A DNA stretch of 41,827 nucleotides from a bacterium (GTDB lineage Bacteria > Sysuimicrobiota > Sysuimicrobiia > Sysuimicrobiales > Segetimicrobiaceae): positions 1 to 41,827 of the forward strand of contig DASYZR010000106.1 of the NCBI GenBank assembly GCA_035945995.1, in the 5' to 3' direction. Both the position numbers and the translations under genes were made by a program. Below, in pieces: positions 25,186-32,370 of the stretch (position 1 is the first letter of the stretch; the number at the start of each line of letters is the position of its first letter). Under the pieces are notes generated by a model. It was not told where the DNA came from, ran no database searches, and was given only the letters and a program-made list of their open reading frames with translations.

Positions 25186-26415
25186 ATGGTGCGTGCCAAG
25201 AGCCGCGTAGGGATCGCGATCGCCGCGATGGTCGCCATGGGCGCGCTCGGCGTCACCGCGGGCGCGCTGCACGGTGCCGAGATCCTCAAACTCGGCGCGC
25301 CGCTCGCCGCAACCGGCGCGGACGCCCGGGAAGGCGCCCTGGCCAAACAGGGGTACGACCTCTGGGCGGAGACCGTGAACGCCCGCGGCGGGATCAAAGC
25401 CGGCGGACAGACATATAAAGTCCAGATCGTGTATTACGACGACCAGAGCAAGCCGCAGACCTCGGCCGAACTTACCGACCGGCTCATCACCCAGGACCAC
25501 GTCGCGCTGCTGCTCGGGCCCTACGGCAGCCCGGCCACGTTTGCCGACGCCGGCATCGCCGACAAGTACAAGGTGCCCATGGTCGACTCGAACGGCGCCG
25601 CGGTGAAAATCTTCGAGCAGGGCTACAAGTACGTCTTCGGGGTCACCAGTCCGGCCGCCGATTACGCGGCGGCCATGCTCAAGGCCGCGACCTCGTTGTC
25701 GCCCAGGCCGACGACCGTGGCGATCGTCTCCGCCGACGATCTGTTCTCACTCGAGGTCGCGAACGGAGCGAAGGATTGGGCCGACCACAACGGGCTCCGC
25801 GTCGTCTACTTCCAGAAGTATCCGGTCGGCGCGAACGACCTGAGCGCGGCGCTCACCGCCGTCAAGGCCGCCGGCGCAGACGTTCTCATCGGGTCCGGAC
25901 ATTTGCAAGAATCCCTCCTCACGATGCGGCAGGCGCAGAGTCTGGAAGTGAACGCGAAGTTCTTCGGATTCACGGTGGGCCCGACGACGCCGGACTTCGT
26001 CAAGGCGCTCGGGCCGGCGGCCGAGTACGTCTTCGCCTCGTCCCAGTGGACGCCCGATGTCAAGTACACCGGGCCGCTCTTCGGAAGCACCCGCCAGTAC
26101 GCCCAGGTGTTCATGAAGCGCTACGGCTTCGAGCCAGACTACCATGCCGCGAACGGGTCGGCGGGCGGCCTCGCCCTGCAACTGGCGATCCAAAACGCCG
26201 GCGGCATCGACCGGCAGAAGGTGAGGGACGCCCTCGCCGCGCTCGACGTCACGACGTTCTACGGCCGGATCAAGTTCAATGAGAAGGGCCTGAACGTCTA
26301 CAAGCCGATGGTCACCGTCCAGATCCAGCACGGCAAAGTGGTGACGGTCTGGCCCGGAAACGTCGCGGCCGCCAAGACGATGTACCCGACGCCGGTGTGG
26401 ACGGCGCGCAAGTAG
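25186..26415 (+). CDS. branched-chain amino acid-type ABC substrate-binding protein
   Basis: A 409-residue periplasmic binding protein of the LivJ/LivK (type I) family. The leader VRAKSRVGIAIAAMVAMGAL gives a signal peptide ending HGAEI. Mature features include LKLGAPLAATGADAREGALA, GYDLWAETVNARGGIKAGGQ, VQIVYYDDQSKPQTSAELTD, LLGPYGSPATFADAGIADKY and YHAANGSAGGLALQLAIQNA. The ATG chosen has GGGGAGGG seven bases upstream; two earlier in-frame ATGs would place the leader after an unlikely extension. Close relatives bind branched-chain amino acids, but also aromatic acids and amides. The neighbouring carboxylase and HMG-CoA lyase suggest a branched-chain ligand. Confidence 0.92.
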   Translation: MVRAKSRVGIAIAAMVAMGALGVTAGALHGAEILKLGAPLAATGADAREGALAKQGYDLWAETVNARGGIKAGGQTYKVQIVYYDDQSKPQTSAELTDRLITQDHVALLLGPYGSPATFADAGIADKYKVPMVDSNGAAVKIFEQGYKYVFGVTSPAADYAAAMLKAATSLSPRPTTVAIVSADDLFSLEVANGAKDWADHNGLRVVYFQKYPVGANDLSAALTAVKAAGADVLIGSGHLQESLLTMRQAQSLEVNAKFFGFTVGPTTPDFVKALGPAAEYVFASSQWTPDVKYTGPLFGSTRQYAQVFMKRYGFEPDYHAANGSAGGLALQLAIQNAGGIDRQKVRDALAALDVTTFYGRIKFNEKGLNVYKPMVTVQIQHGKVVTVWPGNVAAAKTMYPTPVWTARK

Positions 26416-26464
26416 CCGCAAGAAATCCTGAGGCCGCGGTGCGGGGGGCCGTTCCGGTCCGCGA

Positions 26465-26506
26465 AGCCGGGGCTGCGCTGCCTCCCCCTTCGTGGGACTC
26501 TCGCCG
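26465..26506. repeat. 42-bp dispersed inverted repeat, copy A
   Basis: Reverse complement of positions 29255-29296 with four mismatches in 42 bases by eye. It contains a core CCTCCCCCTTCGTGGGACT. It fills the space just before the livH GTG, where a ribosome-binding site would be expected. Copy B lies within livF. Confidence 0.8.
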
Positions 26507-27394
26507 GTGAGCCCGGCAGCCCAGATCGCGTTACAAAACGCGGTCAACGGCCTGCTGATCGGCGGCACCTACGCCACCGTCGGCCTCGGCATGTCCCTGG
26601 TGTGGGGCGTGCTCAACGTCATCAACATTGCGCACGGCGCGTTTGTGATGCTGGGCGCGTACACGACCTACTGGCTGTTTACGCTCTACGGCATCGACCC
26701 GTTTGCGGCACTGCCGCTTGCGGGTGCGGCCCTGTTCGTCCTCGGTTACGGGCTACAGCGCGTGGTGGTCAACCAGGTCATCCGCGCGTCGTTCTTGATC
26801 ACGTTTCTGCTGACGTTCGGCTTTGAGCTGCTGATCACGAACATCGCCCTCGCGGCGTGGACGGCCGACGTGCGGGCCATCACGACGGCCTACTCCGGCC
26901 GGAGCCTGCACCTCGGGCCCGTGATCGTCCCGGCCATCCGCCTCATGACGCTCGGCGCGGCGCTGCTCGTCGCCGTGCTCCTGCACCTCCTCATGAGCCG
27001 GACGCGCCTCGGGAGCGCGATCCGGGCCACGGCGTCGGATCAGGAAGCGGCGCGCCTGATGGGGATTCCGATCGGCCACGTCTACGCGATCACGTTCGCG
27101 ATCGCACTCGCGACGGCCGGGATCGCCGGGGGGCTGGCCGGCATGAGCTTTCCCATCTACCCGGCGATGGGCGCCAACTACACCTTCATCGGCTTCGTGG
27201 TCTGCGTGCTCGGCGGCCTCGGCAGCGTCGCCGGCGCCTTGGTGGGCGGGCTGATCTTCGGCCTGCTGACGACGTACGCCGCGGGCTGGCTCGGCCCCAA
27301 CTACGACTACATCGTGGCGTTCAGCGCGTTGATCCTCGTCCTGCTCGTGCGTCCCGCCGGGCTGCTTGGACGCGCGGCGCGGTTTCGCGGATGA
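26507..27394 (+). CDS. livH: LivH-type ABC permease
   Basis: A 295-residue inner-membrane permease of the branched-chain amino acid family, with about eight hydrophobic helices. Diagnostic parts are NAVNGLLIGGTYATVGLGMS, VWGVLNVINIAHGAFVMLGA, FLLTFGFELLITNIALAAWT, the ATASDQEAARLMGI EAA-like loop that contacts the ATPase, and GFVVCVLGGLGSVAGALVGG. It pairs with LivM to form the channel. The GTG taken lies directly after repeat copy A; an in-frame GTG 15 bases upstream lies inside the repeat. Neither has a good ribosome site. The stop overlaps the livM ATG by four bases. Confidence 0.93.
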   Translation: MSPAAQIALQNAVNGLLIGGTYATVGLGMSLVWGVLNVINIAHGAFVMLGAYTTYWLFTLYGIDPFAALPLAGAALFVLGYGLQRVVVNQVIRASFLITFLLTFGFELLITNIALAAWTADVRAITTAYSGRSLHLGPVIVPAIRLMTLGAALLVAVLLHLLMSRTRLGSAIRATASDQEAARLMGIPIGHVYAITFAIALATAGIAGGLAGMSFPIYPAMGANYTFIGFVVCVLGGLGSVAGALVGGLIFGLLTTYAAGWLGPNYDYIVAFSALILVLLVRPAGLLGRAARFRG

Positions 27395-28467
27395 CGGGGC
27401 AGGTCCCGCGCGAGACGGGGCAGGAGGACGCGAAGCGGCCGGAGGTCCCGCGCGAGACGGGGCAGGAGGACGCGGAGCGGCCGGAGGTCCCGCGCGAGAC
27501 GGGGCGCGACTTGCGCGGCCTCGCCGTCCCGGCGGCCGTCCTGGTCGTGGCACTTGCGCTGCCCGGCGTCCTCAACACCTACTACGTCCGGATCCTCACC
27601 GGCATCTTCTTGTTCGGCATCCTCGCCTCAGCGTGGAACCTCATCGGCGGCTACACCGGCTACCCCGACTTCGGCGGCGCGGCGTTCCTCGGCATCGGCG
27701 CCTACACGACCGGCATCGTCATGGTGCGGGCCCACCTGCCGTTCGCGGCGGCGCTGCCCGCCGGTTGCGTGGTGGCCGCGGCCGCGGCGACTGGTATGGG
27801 CGCCCTGCTGCTCCGGCTGCGCGGCCACTACTTTGCCATCGCGACGCTCGGCTTCATGTTTGTCCTGCGGCAGCTCACCGCGAACCTCGAGATCACCGGC
27901 GGGGGATCGGGGATGAACCTGCCGGCGGCGAGCGACTTCAAGATCTTCTACTACTGGATGCTCGCCGCGCTCGTGCTGTCGGTCTCCGCCGGGTTCGCGC
28001 TGCCGCGCACGCGGGCCGGCTATGCGATCGCGGCGATCCGCGAGAATCAGGACGCCGCCCAGGTCCTCGGCATCGAACCTCTGCCCTACAAAATCCTGGC
28101 GTACGCGGCGAACGCGTTCCTGTTCGCCGCCGCCGGAGGCATCTACGCGTATTGGCTCACGTTCATCGAGCCGCTCAGCGTCTTCAACATCGACTTCACG
28201 GTCCAGGCGGTGGTCATGGCCCTCTTCGGCGGGCCCGGAACGGTCTTCGGGCCCGTCGCCGGCGCGATTATTCTCAAGACGCTCGACGTCGCCCTGACCA
28301 ACGTCTCGCTGTTTCTCCACAACGTCTTCTTCGGCGCGCTTGTCTGCGTGCTGGTCATCTTCGCTCCGCGGGGGCTGGCCGAACTCTTCCGGGCCTCCTC
28401 GGGCGAGGGCGGGCCGGCGGGGCTGCGCGCGTCGATTCGCGACGCGCTGCAGGAGAACCGGGTCTAG
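27391..28467 (+). CDS. livM: LivM-type ABC permease with repeat-built N terminus
   Basis: A 358-residue permease. The first about 40 residues are an acidic/basic tandem repeat (PEVPRETGQEDAKR units of 14 residues), not part of the family. From about residue 45 the normal permease follows: LAVPAAVLVVALALPGVLNT, FLFGILASAWNLIGGYTGYP, DFGGAAFLGIGAYTTGIVMV and RLRGHYFAIATLGFMFVLRQ. GYAIAAIRENQDAAQVLGIE is the ATPase-contact loop. AVVMALFGGPGTVFGPVAGA is also present. It forms the translocation channel with LivH. The ATG overlaps the livH stop. Codons after the repeat are like those of neighbouring genes, so only the N terminus is unusual. Confidence 0.93.
   Translation: MTGQVPRETGQEDAKRPEVPRETGQEDAERPEVPRETGRDLRGLAVPAAVLVVALALPGVLNTYYVRILTGIFLFGILASAWNLIGGYTGYPDFGGAAFLGIGAYTTGIVMVRAHLPFAAALPAGCVVAAAAATGMGALLLRLRGHYFAIATLGFMFVLRQLTANLEITGGGSGMNLPAASDFKIFYYWMLAALVLSVSAGFALPRTRAGYAIAAIRENQDAAQVLGIEPLPYKILAYAANAFLFAAAGGIYAYWLTFIEPLSVFNIDFTVQAVVMALFGGPGTVFGPVAGAIILKTLDVALTNVSLFLHNVFFGALVCVLVIFAPRGLAELFRASSGEGGPAGLRASIRDALQENRV
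27401..27505. repeat. 42-bp tandem repeat, 2.5 copies, in livM
   Basis: Two full units start at 27401 and 27443 and a half unit at 27485, each beginning AGGTCCCGCGCGAGACGGGG. Period 42 bases equals 14 codons, so it keeps frame and adds VPRETGQEDA-type units to the cytoplasmic N terminus. Units differ at only one or two positions, so duplication appears recent. Confidence 0.92.
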
Positions 28468-29219
28468 TGCCGCTCCTCACGGCGATGGGGGTGACGAAGT
28501 TCTTCGGCCGCCTGGCGGCCGTCCACCGGGTCGACCTCGCGATCGAACCCGGCGAGATCGTCGGGCTCATCGGTCCGAACGGCGCCGGGAAGAGTACGCT
28601 CGTGAACGTCATTACGGGCATGGAGGCGCCGACCGCCGGCCGCGTCGAGTTCGCCGGGTCGGACATCACGGGCCGGCGCCCCGCGGCGATCGCGCGGCTC
28701 GGCATCGCCCGGACGTTCCAGATCGCGCAGCCGTTCCGCAACATGTCGGTCCGCCAGAACGTCGCGGTGCCGCTGCTGTTCCGCGCGGCGCCCGCCGCCG
28801 GCGTCGCCGACGCGCTCCGCCGGGCGGACGAGGTGCTGGAGGCCGTCGGGCTCGCCGCGAAGCGCGACCTTCCGGCGCGCGTGTTGACGACCCCCGACCT
28901 CCGCCGGCTCGAGCTCGCCAAGGCGATCGCGCTGCGTCCGCGCCTCATGCTCCTCGATGAGGTGATGGCCGGGCTCACGCACGCAGAGACCGACGCGGAC
29001 ATGGCGCTGCTCCGCCGCATCAACGCGCAGGGGATCACGCTGCTCGTGATCGAGCACGTGCTGCGCGTCGTGATGGGGCTGTGCCGGCGCGTCGTCGTGC
29101 TTCACCACGGCTCGAAGATCGCGGAGGGATCCCCGCAGCAGGTGACGTCCGATCCCGCCGTCATCGACGCGTATCTGGGACCGCGCCACGCGTTGCGCGG
29201 CGGGCCGGGGTCGCGATGA
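28467..29219 (+). CDS. livG: LivG-type ABC ATPase
   Basis: A 250-residue ATPase of the branched-chain amino acid transporter. Walker A is GLIGPNGAGKSTLVNVITG. The Q-loop region is GIARTFQIAQPFRNMSVRQN. Walker B is LMLLDEVMAGL, followed by switch His in LVIEHVLRVVM. The C-terminal DPAVIDAYLG is the LivG tail. The ABC signature is divergent: the usual LSGGQ(Q)RRLE is replaced by LTTPDLRRLELAKAIAL. The partner LivF has a normal LSGGEQQM, so the dimer may have one canonical and one degenerate site. GTG start shares its first base with the last base of the livM stop (TAGTG); its stop overlaps livF by four bases. Confidence 0.92.
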   Translation: MPLLTAMGVTKFFGRLAAVHRVDLAIEPGEIVGLIGPNGAGKSTLVNVITGMEAPTAGRVEFAGSDITGRRPAAIARLGIARTFQIAQPFRNMSVRQNVAVPLLFRAAPAAGVADALRRADEVLEAVGLAAKRDLPARVLTTPDLRRLELAKAIALRPRLMLLDEVMAGLTHAETDADMALLRRINAQGITLLVIEHVLRVVMGLCRRVVVLHHGSKIAEGSPQQVTSDPAVIDAYLGPRHALRGGPGSR

Positions 29220-30031
29220 CCCCGTCTTCGCGGGGCGGTGCGGCCCCGTCTTCGCGGCGACAGTCCCACGAAGGGGGAGGCGGTGCGGCCCCGGCTCCAC
29301 TCCTCCACGTCGAGCGCCTCGATGCCGGCTACGGCGGCGTCCAGGTCCTCTGGGACGTCACGCTCGAGGTGCGGCGGGGGGAAGTGGTCGCGCTCGTCGG
29401 CAGCAACGGCGCCGGCAAGTCGACGCTGCTGCGCGCCGTCTCCGGCCTGCTGCGGCCGTGGCGCGGCAACGTACGCTGGGACGGGCGAGACATCGCCGGA
29501 CTACCGCCCGAGGCGATCGTCCGGCTGGGAATGGCGCACGTGCCCCAGGGCCGGCGCCTCTTCGCGGATCTGACACTGCAGGAGAACCTCCTCGTCGGCG
29601 CCTACGCCCGCACGGACCGCGGGGCGATCGCCGCGGACCTCCGCGACGTCCTCGACCTATTCCCGGTCCTGGGGGAGCGCCTTCATCTGACGGCCGGCCA
29701 GTTGAGCGGCGGCGAGCAGCAGATGGCCGCCCTGGCCCGCGCGCTCATGGCCCGGCCGCAGCTGCTGCTGATCGATGAGCCGTCGCTGGGGCTCGCCCCC
29801 ATCGCGGTCCAGGGGCTCATGGACGCCGTCGACCGGCTGCGCGGGCGCGGCACGAGTCTTCTGCTCGTCGAGCAGGACGTCGCCGTCGCCCTGGAGCACG
29901 CCGACCGCGGGTATGTCATGGAGACGGGCCACATCGCGCTCGCCGACACCGCGAGCGCGCTCTTGCGGAGTCCGCGGGTGAAAGAAGCGTACCTCGGTGT
30001 GGCCGCCGGGAGCGCCGAGACGCTACAATAA
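29216..30031 (+). CDS. livF: LivF-type ABC ATPase with repeat-derived N-terminal extension
   Basis: A 271-residue ATPase. Residues about 1-28 (MTPSSRGGAAPSSRRQSHEG and following GGGAAPAP) are encoded by repeat DNA and are not part of LivF proteins. The family begins LLHVERLDAGYGGVQVLWDV. Walker A is GSNGAGKSTLLRAVSG. The Q-loop region has MAHVPQGRRLFADLTLQENL. The signature is QLSGGEQQMAALARALMARP and Walker B LLLIDEPSLGLAPI. Switch His is replaced by the usual Gln of LivF (LVEQDV), and the tail RVKEAYLG is standard. If translation starts at the ATGA overlap, the repeat-coded part is made; a start after the repeat is not visible. Confidence 0.92.
   Translation: MTPSSRGGAAPSSRRQSHEGGGGAAPAPLLHVERLDAGYGGVQVLWDVTLEVRRGEVVALVGSNGAGKSTLLRAVSGLLRPWRGNVRWDGRDIAGLPPEAIVRLGMAHVPQGRRLFADLTLQENLLVGAYARTDRGAIAADLRDVLDLFPVLGERLHLTAGQLSGGEQQMAALARALMARPQLLLIDEPSLGLAPIAVQGLMDAVDRLRGRGTSLLLVEQDVAVALEHADRGYVMETGHIALADTASALLRSPRVKEAYLGVAAGSAETLQ
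29255..29296. repeat. 42-bp dispersed inverted repeat, copy B, within livF
   Basis: Inverted copy of 26465-26506, 38 of 42 bases identical by eye, with core AGTCCCACGAAGGGGGAGGC. It sits next to a 24-base direct repeat (CCCCGTCTTCGCGG at 29220 and 29244) and a repeated GGCGGTGCGGCCCC (29234 and 29279). The two copies bracket about 2.75 kb of the transporter operon. Confidence 0.82.
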
Positions 30032-30043
30032 CTCGCGAGCGCT

Positions 30044-31042
30044 ATGCCCGCGAATCTGACACCGCAATATCTCGAAGCCGAGCGCCGATTCCGGCAGGCC
30101 ACCACGCCGGACGAGCAGCTCGAAGCGCTGGAAGCCATGATGGCCACGATCCCCAAGCACAAGGGAACCGAGCACATGCGCGCGGACATCCGCCGGCGCA
30201 TGGCGAAGGTGCGGACCGAAGCCGCCCGCAGCCGGAAATCCGCCGCCAAGGGGCCGACGTGGCACCACGTGCCGCGGGAGGGCGCCGGCCAGGTGGCGCT
30301 CGTCGGAGCGCCGAACGCGGGCAAGTCGCGCCTGCTCGCCGCGTTGACCAACGCGAACCCCGTCGTTGCGCCGTACCCGTTCGCGACCCGGACACCCTTG
30401 CCGGGGATGGTGCCGTTCGAGGATATCAAGATCCAGTTGGTCGACCTGCCGCCGATCGCGCCCGAGACCGCCGAGCCGTGGCTGTTCGCGCTCATCCGGC
30501 AGGCCGACGGCGCCCTGCTCGTGGCGGATCTCGCCGACGACGATCTGCTCGCCTCGATGGATGGTGTCATGGCGCTCACGGCGGAAGGCCGCGTCGAGTT
30601 CGTCCGTCGCCGGGGACAACAGGGCACGACGCCGGCCCTGCTCGTCGCGACGAAGAGCGACGCCCCGGACGCAGGCGTCCGCCTCGAACTGCTCCGCGAG
30701 GCCTACGGCGCGCGCTTCGACATCCTGCCTGTCTCGGCGGAACTCGGCGAGGGGCTGGAGACGCTGAAGCCGGAGTTGTTCCGGCTGCTCGGCGTGATCC
30801 GCGTCTACACCAAGGCGCCGGGCCGCCGCGCGGACAAGTCGGTGCCCTACGTGTTCCGGCGCGGCATCACGGTTGAGGAAGCCGCCGCGGTGGTCCACAA
30901 AGACTTCGGCGAGCGGCTCAAGTACGCGCGGGTCTGGGGAAGCCACGACTCCGCGGGGGGTGGCGGCCGCACGTACGAGGGCCAGATGGTTCAGCACGAG
31001 CATGTCCTGGAGGACGGCGACGTCCTCGAACTGCATGCCTAG
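30044..31042 (+). CDS. DRG/OBG-related GTPase with TGS domain
   Basis: A 332-residue GTPase of the TRAFAC class. An N-terminal helical region (about 1-65, EAERRFRQATTPDEQLEALE) precedes the G domain. P-loop (G1) is VALVGAPNAGKSRLLAALTN at about 84-103, PYPFATRTPLPGMVPFED is the switch I region, LVDLPPI is the G3 region, and ATKSDAPD is G4. A C-terminal TGS domain is at about 255-332 (IRVYTKAPGRRADKSVPYVF, ending HVLEDGDVLELHA). The layout resembles eukaryotic/archaeal DRG proteins and some bacterial OBG relatives linked to ribosome or stress functions. G3 has DLPP in place of DTPG, typical of this group. Its stop overlaps the SDR start by eight bases. Confidence 0.9.
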   Translation: MPANLTPQYLEAERRFRQATTPDEQLEALEAMMATIPKHKGTEHMRADIRRRMAKVRTEAARSRKSAAKGPTWHHVPREGAGQVALVGAPNAGKSRLLAALTNANPVVAPYPFATRTPLPGMVPFEDIKIQLVDLPPIAPETAEPWLFALIRQADGALLVADLADDDLLASMDGVMALTAEGRVEFVRRRGQQGTTPALLVATKSDAPDAGVRLELLREAYGARFDILPVSAELGEGLETLKPELFRLLGVIRVYTKAPGRRADKSVPYVFRRGITVEEAAAVVHKDFGERLKYARVWGSHDSAGGGGRTYEGQMVQHEHVLEDGDVLELHA

Positions 31043-31790
31043 CGGCAGCCAGGTTGTGGTGGTGACGGGTGCCGGCCGTGGAATCGGGGCCGCGGTGGCA
31101 CGGCTCGCAGGCGCCCGCGGCTACGCGGTCGCCGTCAACTATGTCCGGGACGGCGGGAGCGCGCTCGACGTGGTCCGAGACATCGAGCGCGCGGAAGGGC
31201 GGGCCCGTGCGTTCAAGGGCGACGTCTCCAAAGAAGAGGACGTGGTGGCGTTGTTCGAGGAAGCGGCGCGCGTATTGGGCTCGGTGACCGCGCTCGTGAA
31301 CAACGCGGGTGTGTCGGGCCGGCCGGGGCGGCTGGACGCCCTCACGGGGAGCGAACTGTCGCGCGTGCTCGGCATCAACGTGACCGGGACCATCCTGTGC
31401 GCGCGCGAAGCGGTACGCCGGATGTCCCGACGCCACGGCGGACAGGGCGGTGTCATTGTCAATCTTTCGTCCGCGGCCGCGCGCCTGGGCGGCGCCGGCG
31501 AATGGGTGCACTATGCCGCGACCAAGGGGGCCGTCGAGAGCTTCACGATCGGCCTGGCACGTGAGGTTGGCGCGGAGGGGATCCGCGTAAACGCGGTTCG
31601 GCCCGGGCTGATCGAGACCGAGATGCATGCGACGGCCGGCGAGCCGGGCCGGGCGGCGCGCCTCGCCCCGACGGTCCCTATCGGGCGGGCGGGAACGGCC
31701 GGAGAGGTTGCGGAAGCGATCCTCTGGCTGTTGTCGCCGGCTGCATCCTATACGACCGGCGCGATCCTCGACGTAGGCGGCGGGCGATGA
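31035..31790 (+). CDS. short-chain dehydrogenase/reductase (SDR)
   Basis: A 251-residue classical SDR. The cofactor site is VVVTGAGRGIGAAVARLAGA near the N terminus. The adenine/acidic Asp is in GDVSKEEDVV, NNAG is in ALVNNAGVSGRPG, and the catalytic triad is Ser in VNLSSAAARLGGAGEW followed by Tyr and Lys in HYAATKGAVESF. AEGIRVNAVRPGLIETEM and SYTTGAILDVGGG at the end are typical of FabG-like and sugar dehydrogenases. The presence of Asn-Tyr after the first motif (AVNYVRDGG) suggests NADPH or NADH without certainty. The reaction is oxidation or reduction of a hydroxyl/keto group. It overlaps the GTPase gene and has no close lipid partners, so substrate is open. Confidence 0.92.
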   Translation: MPSGSQVVVVTGAGRGIGAAVARLAGARGYAVAVNYVRDGGSALDVVRDIERAEGRARAFKGDVSKEEDVVALFEEAARVLGSVTALVNNAGVSGRPGRLDALTGSELSRVLGINVTGTILCAREAVRRMSRRHGGQGGVIVNLSSAAARLGGAGEWVHYAATKGAVESFTIGLAREVGAEGIRVNAVRPGLIETEMHATAGEPGRAARLAPTVPIGRAGTAGEVAEAILWLLSPAASYTTGAILDVGGGR

Positions 31791-31841
31791 GGATTCCCGC
31801 GTCGGGCTCATCGGCTCGTCGCCGGACGGGGAGGCACATCC

Positions 31842-32285
31842 ATGCCTGAGGTCAGCGCCTCGATCGTCATCCGGGCACCGCTCGAAGTAGTGTACGCGCG
31901 CGCCCGGCGCGTGGAGGATTTCCCAAAGTTCATGCCCGACCTCGAGCGGGTCACGGTGCTGGAACGGCGCGGCGAGGTGCCGACGCTGACGGAGTGGGTC
32001 GGGAGCGTCGAGGGACGGCGCATCCGCTGGGTGGAAGAAGACGTATGGGACGACGCGGCCCACCGGTGCGGCTTCCGCCAGCGGGAGGGGGATTTTGATC
32101 GGTACGAAGGCAGGTGGGAGTTCGCCGCGGACGGGGCGGCGACCCGCACGACGATCACCGTCGAGTTCGAGTTCGGAATCCCGTTGATCGGCCGCCTGCT
32201 GAGCGGTCTGCTGCGGGTCAAAATGCGCGAGAACATCGACGGCATGCTTCGGGCGCTTCAACAGCAGGTCGAGGCCGGCGCGTGA
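31842..32285 (+). CDS. SRPBCC family protein (cyclase/COQ10-type START domain)
   Basis: A 147-residue Bet v1-like protein. VSASIVIRAPLEVVYARARR then VEDFPKFMPDLERVTVLER is the standard opening of the polyketide cyclase/dehydrase and COQ10 START group. The final amphipathic helix (LLRVKMRENIDGMLRALQQQ) is typical. It forms a hydrophobic pocket that binds lipids, quinones or polyketide-like molecules, and the ligand is unknown. GGGGAGG is nine bases upstream of the ATG. A 20-base hairpin separates it from the aminotransferase gene. A broken relative exists at 5539. Confidence 0.9.
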   Translation: MPEVSASIVIRAPLEVVYARARRVEDFPKFMPDLERVTVLERRGEVPTLTEWVGSVEGRRIRWVEEDVWDDAAHRCGFRQREGDFDRYEGRWEFAADGAATRTTITVEFEFGIPLIGRLLSGLLRVKMRENIDGMLRALQQQVEAGA

Positions 32286-32305
32286 AGCCGGTCCCGCAGC
32301 GGGGT

Positions 32306-32325
32306 CGCGGGCGGGGGCGCCCGCG
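32306..32325 (+). other. strong GC hairpin between SRPBCC and aminotransferase genes
   Basis: An 8-bp perfect stem (CGCGGGCG and CGCCCGCG) around a GGGG loop, starting 20 bases after the SRPBCC stop. No T-run follows, so it is not a standard intrinsic terminator. It could still pause RNA polymerase or protect the upstream mRNA end. Confidence 0.45.
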
Positions 32326-32370
32326 CAGGAAATGCCGGCGAGGTGCAGAACAGTCGTTCGGTCACCAAGG

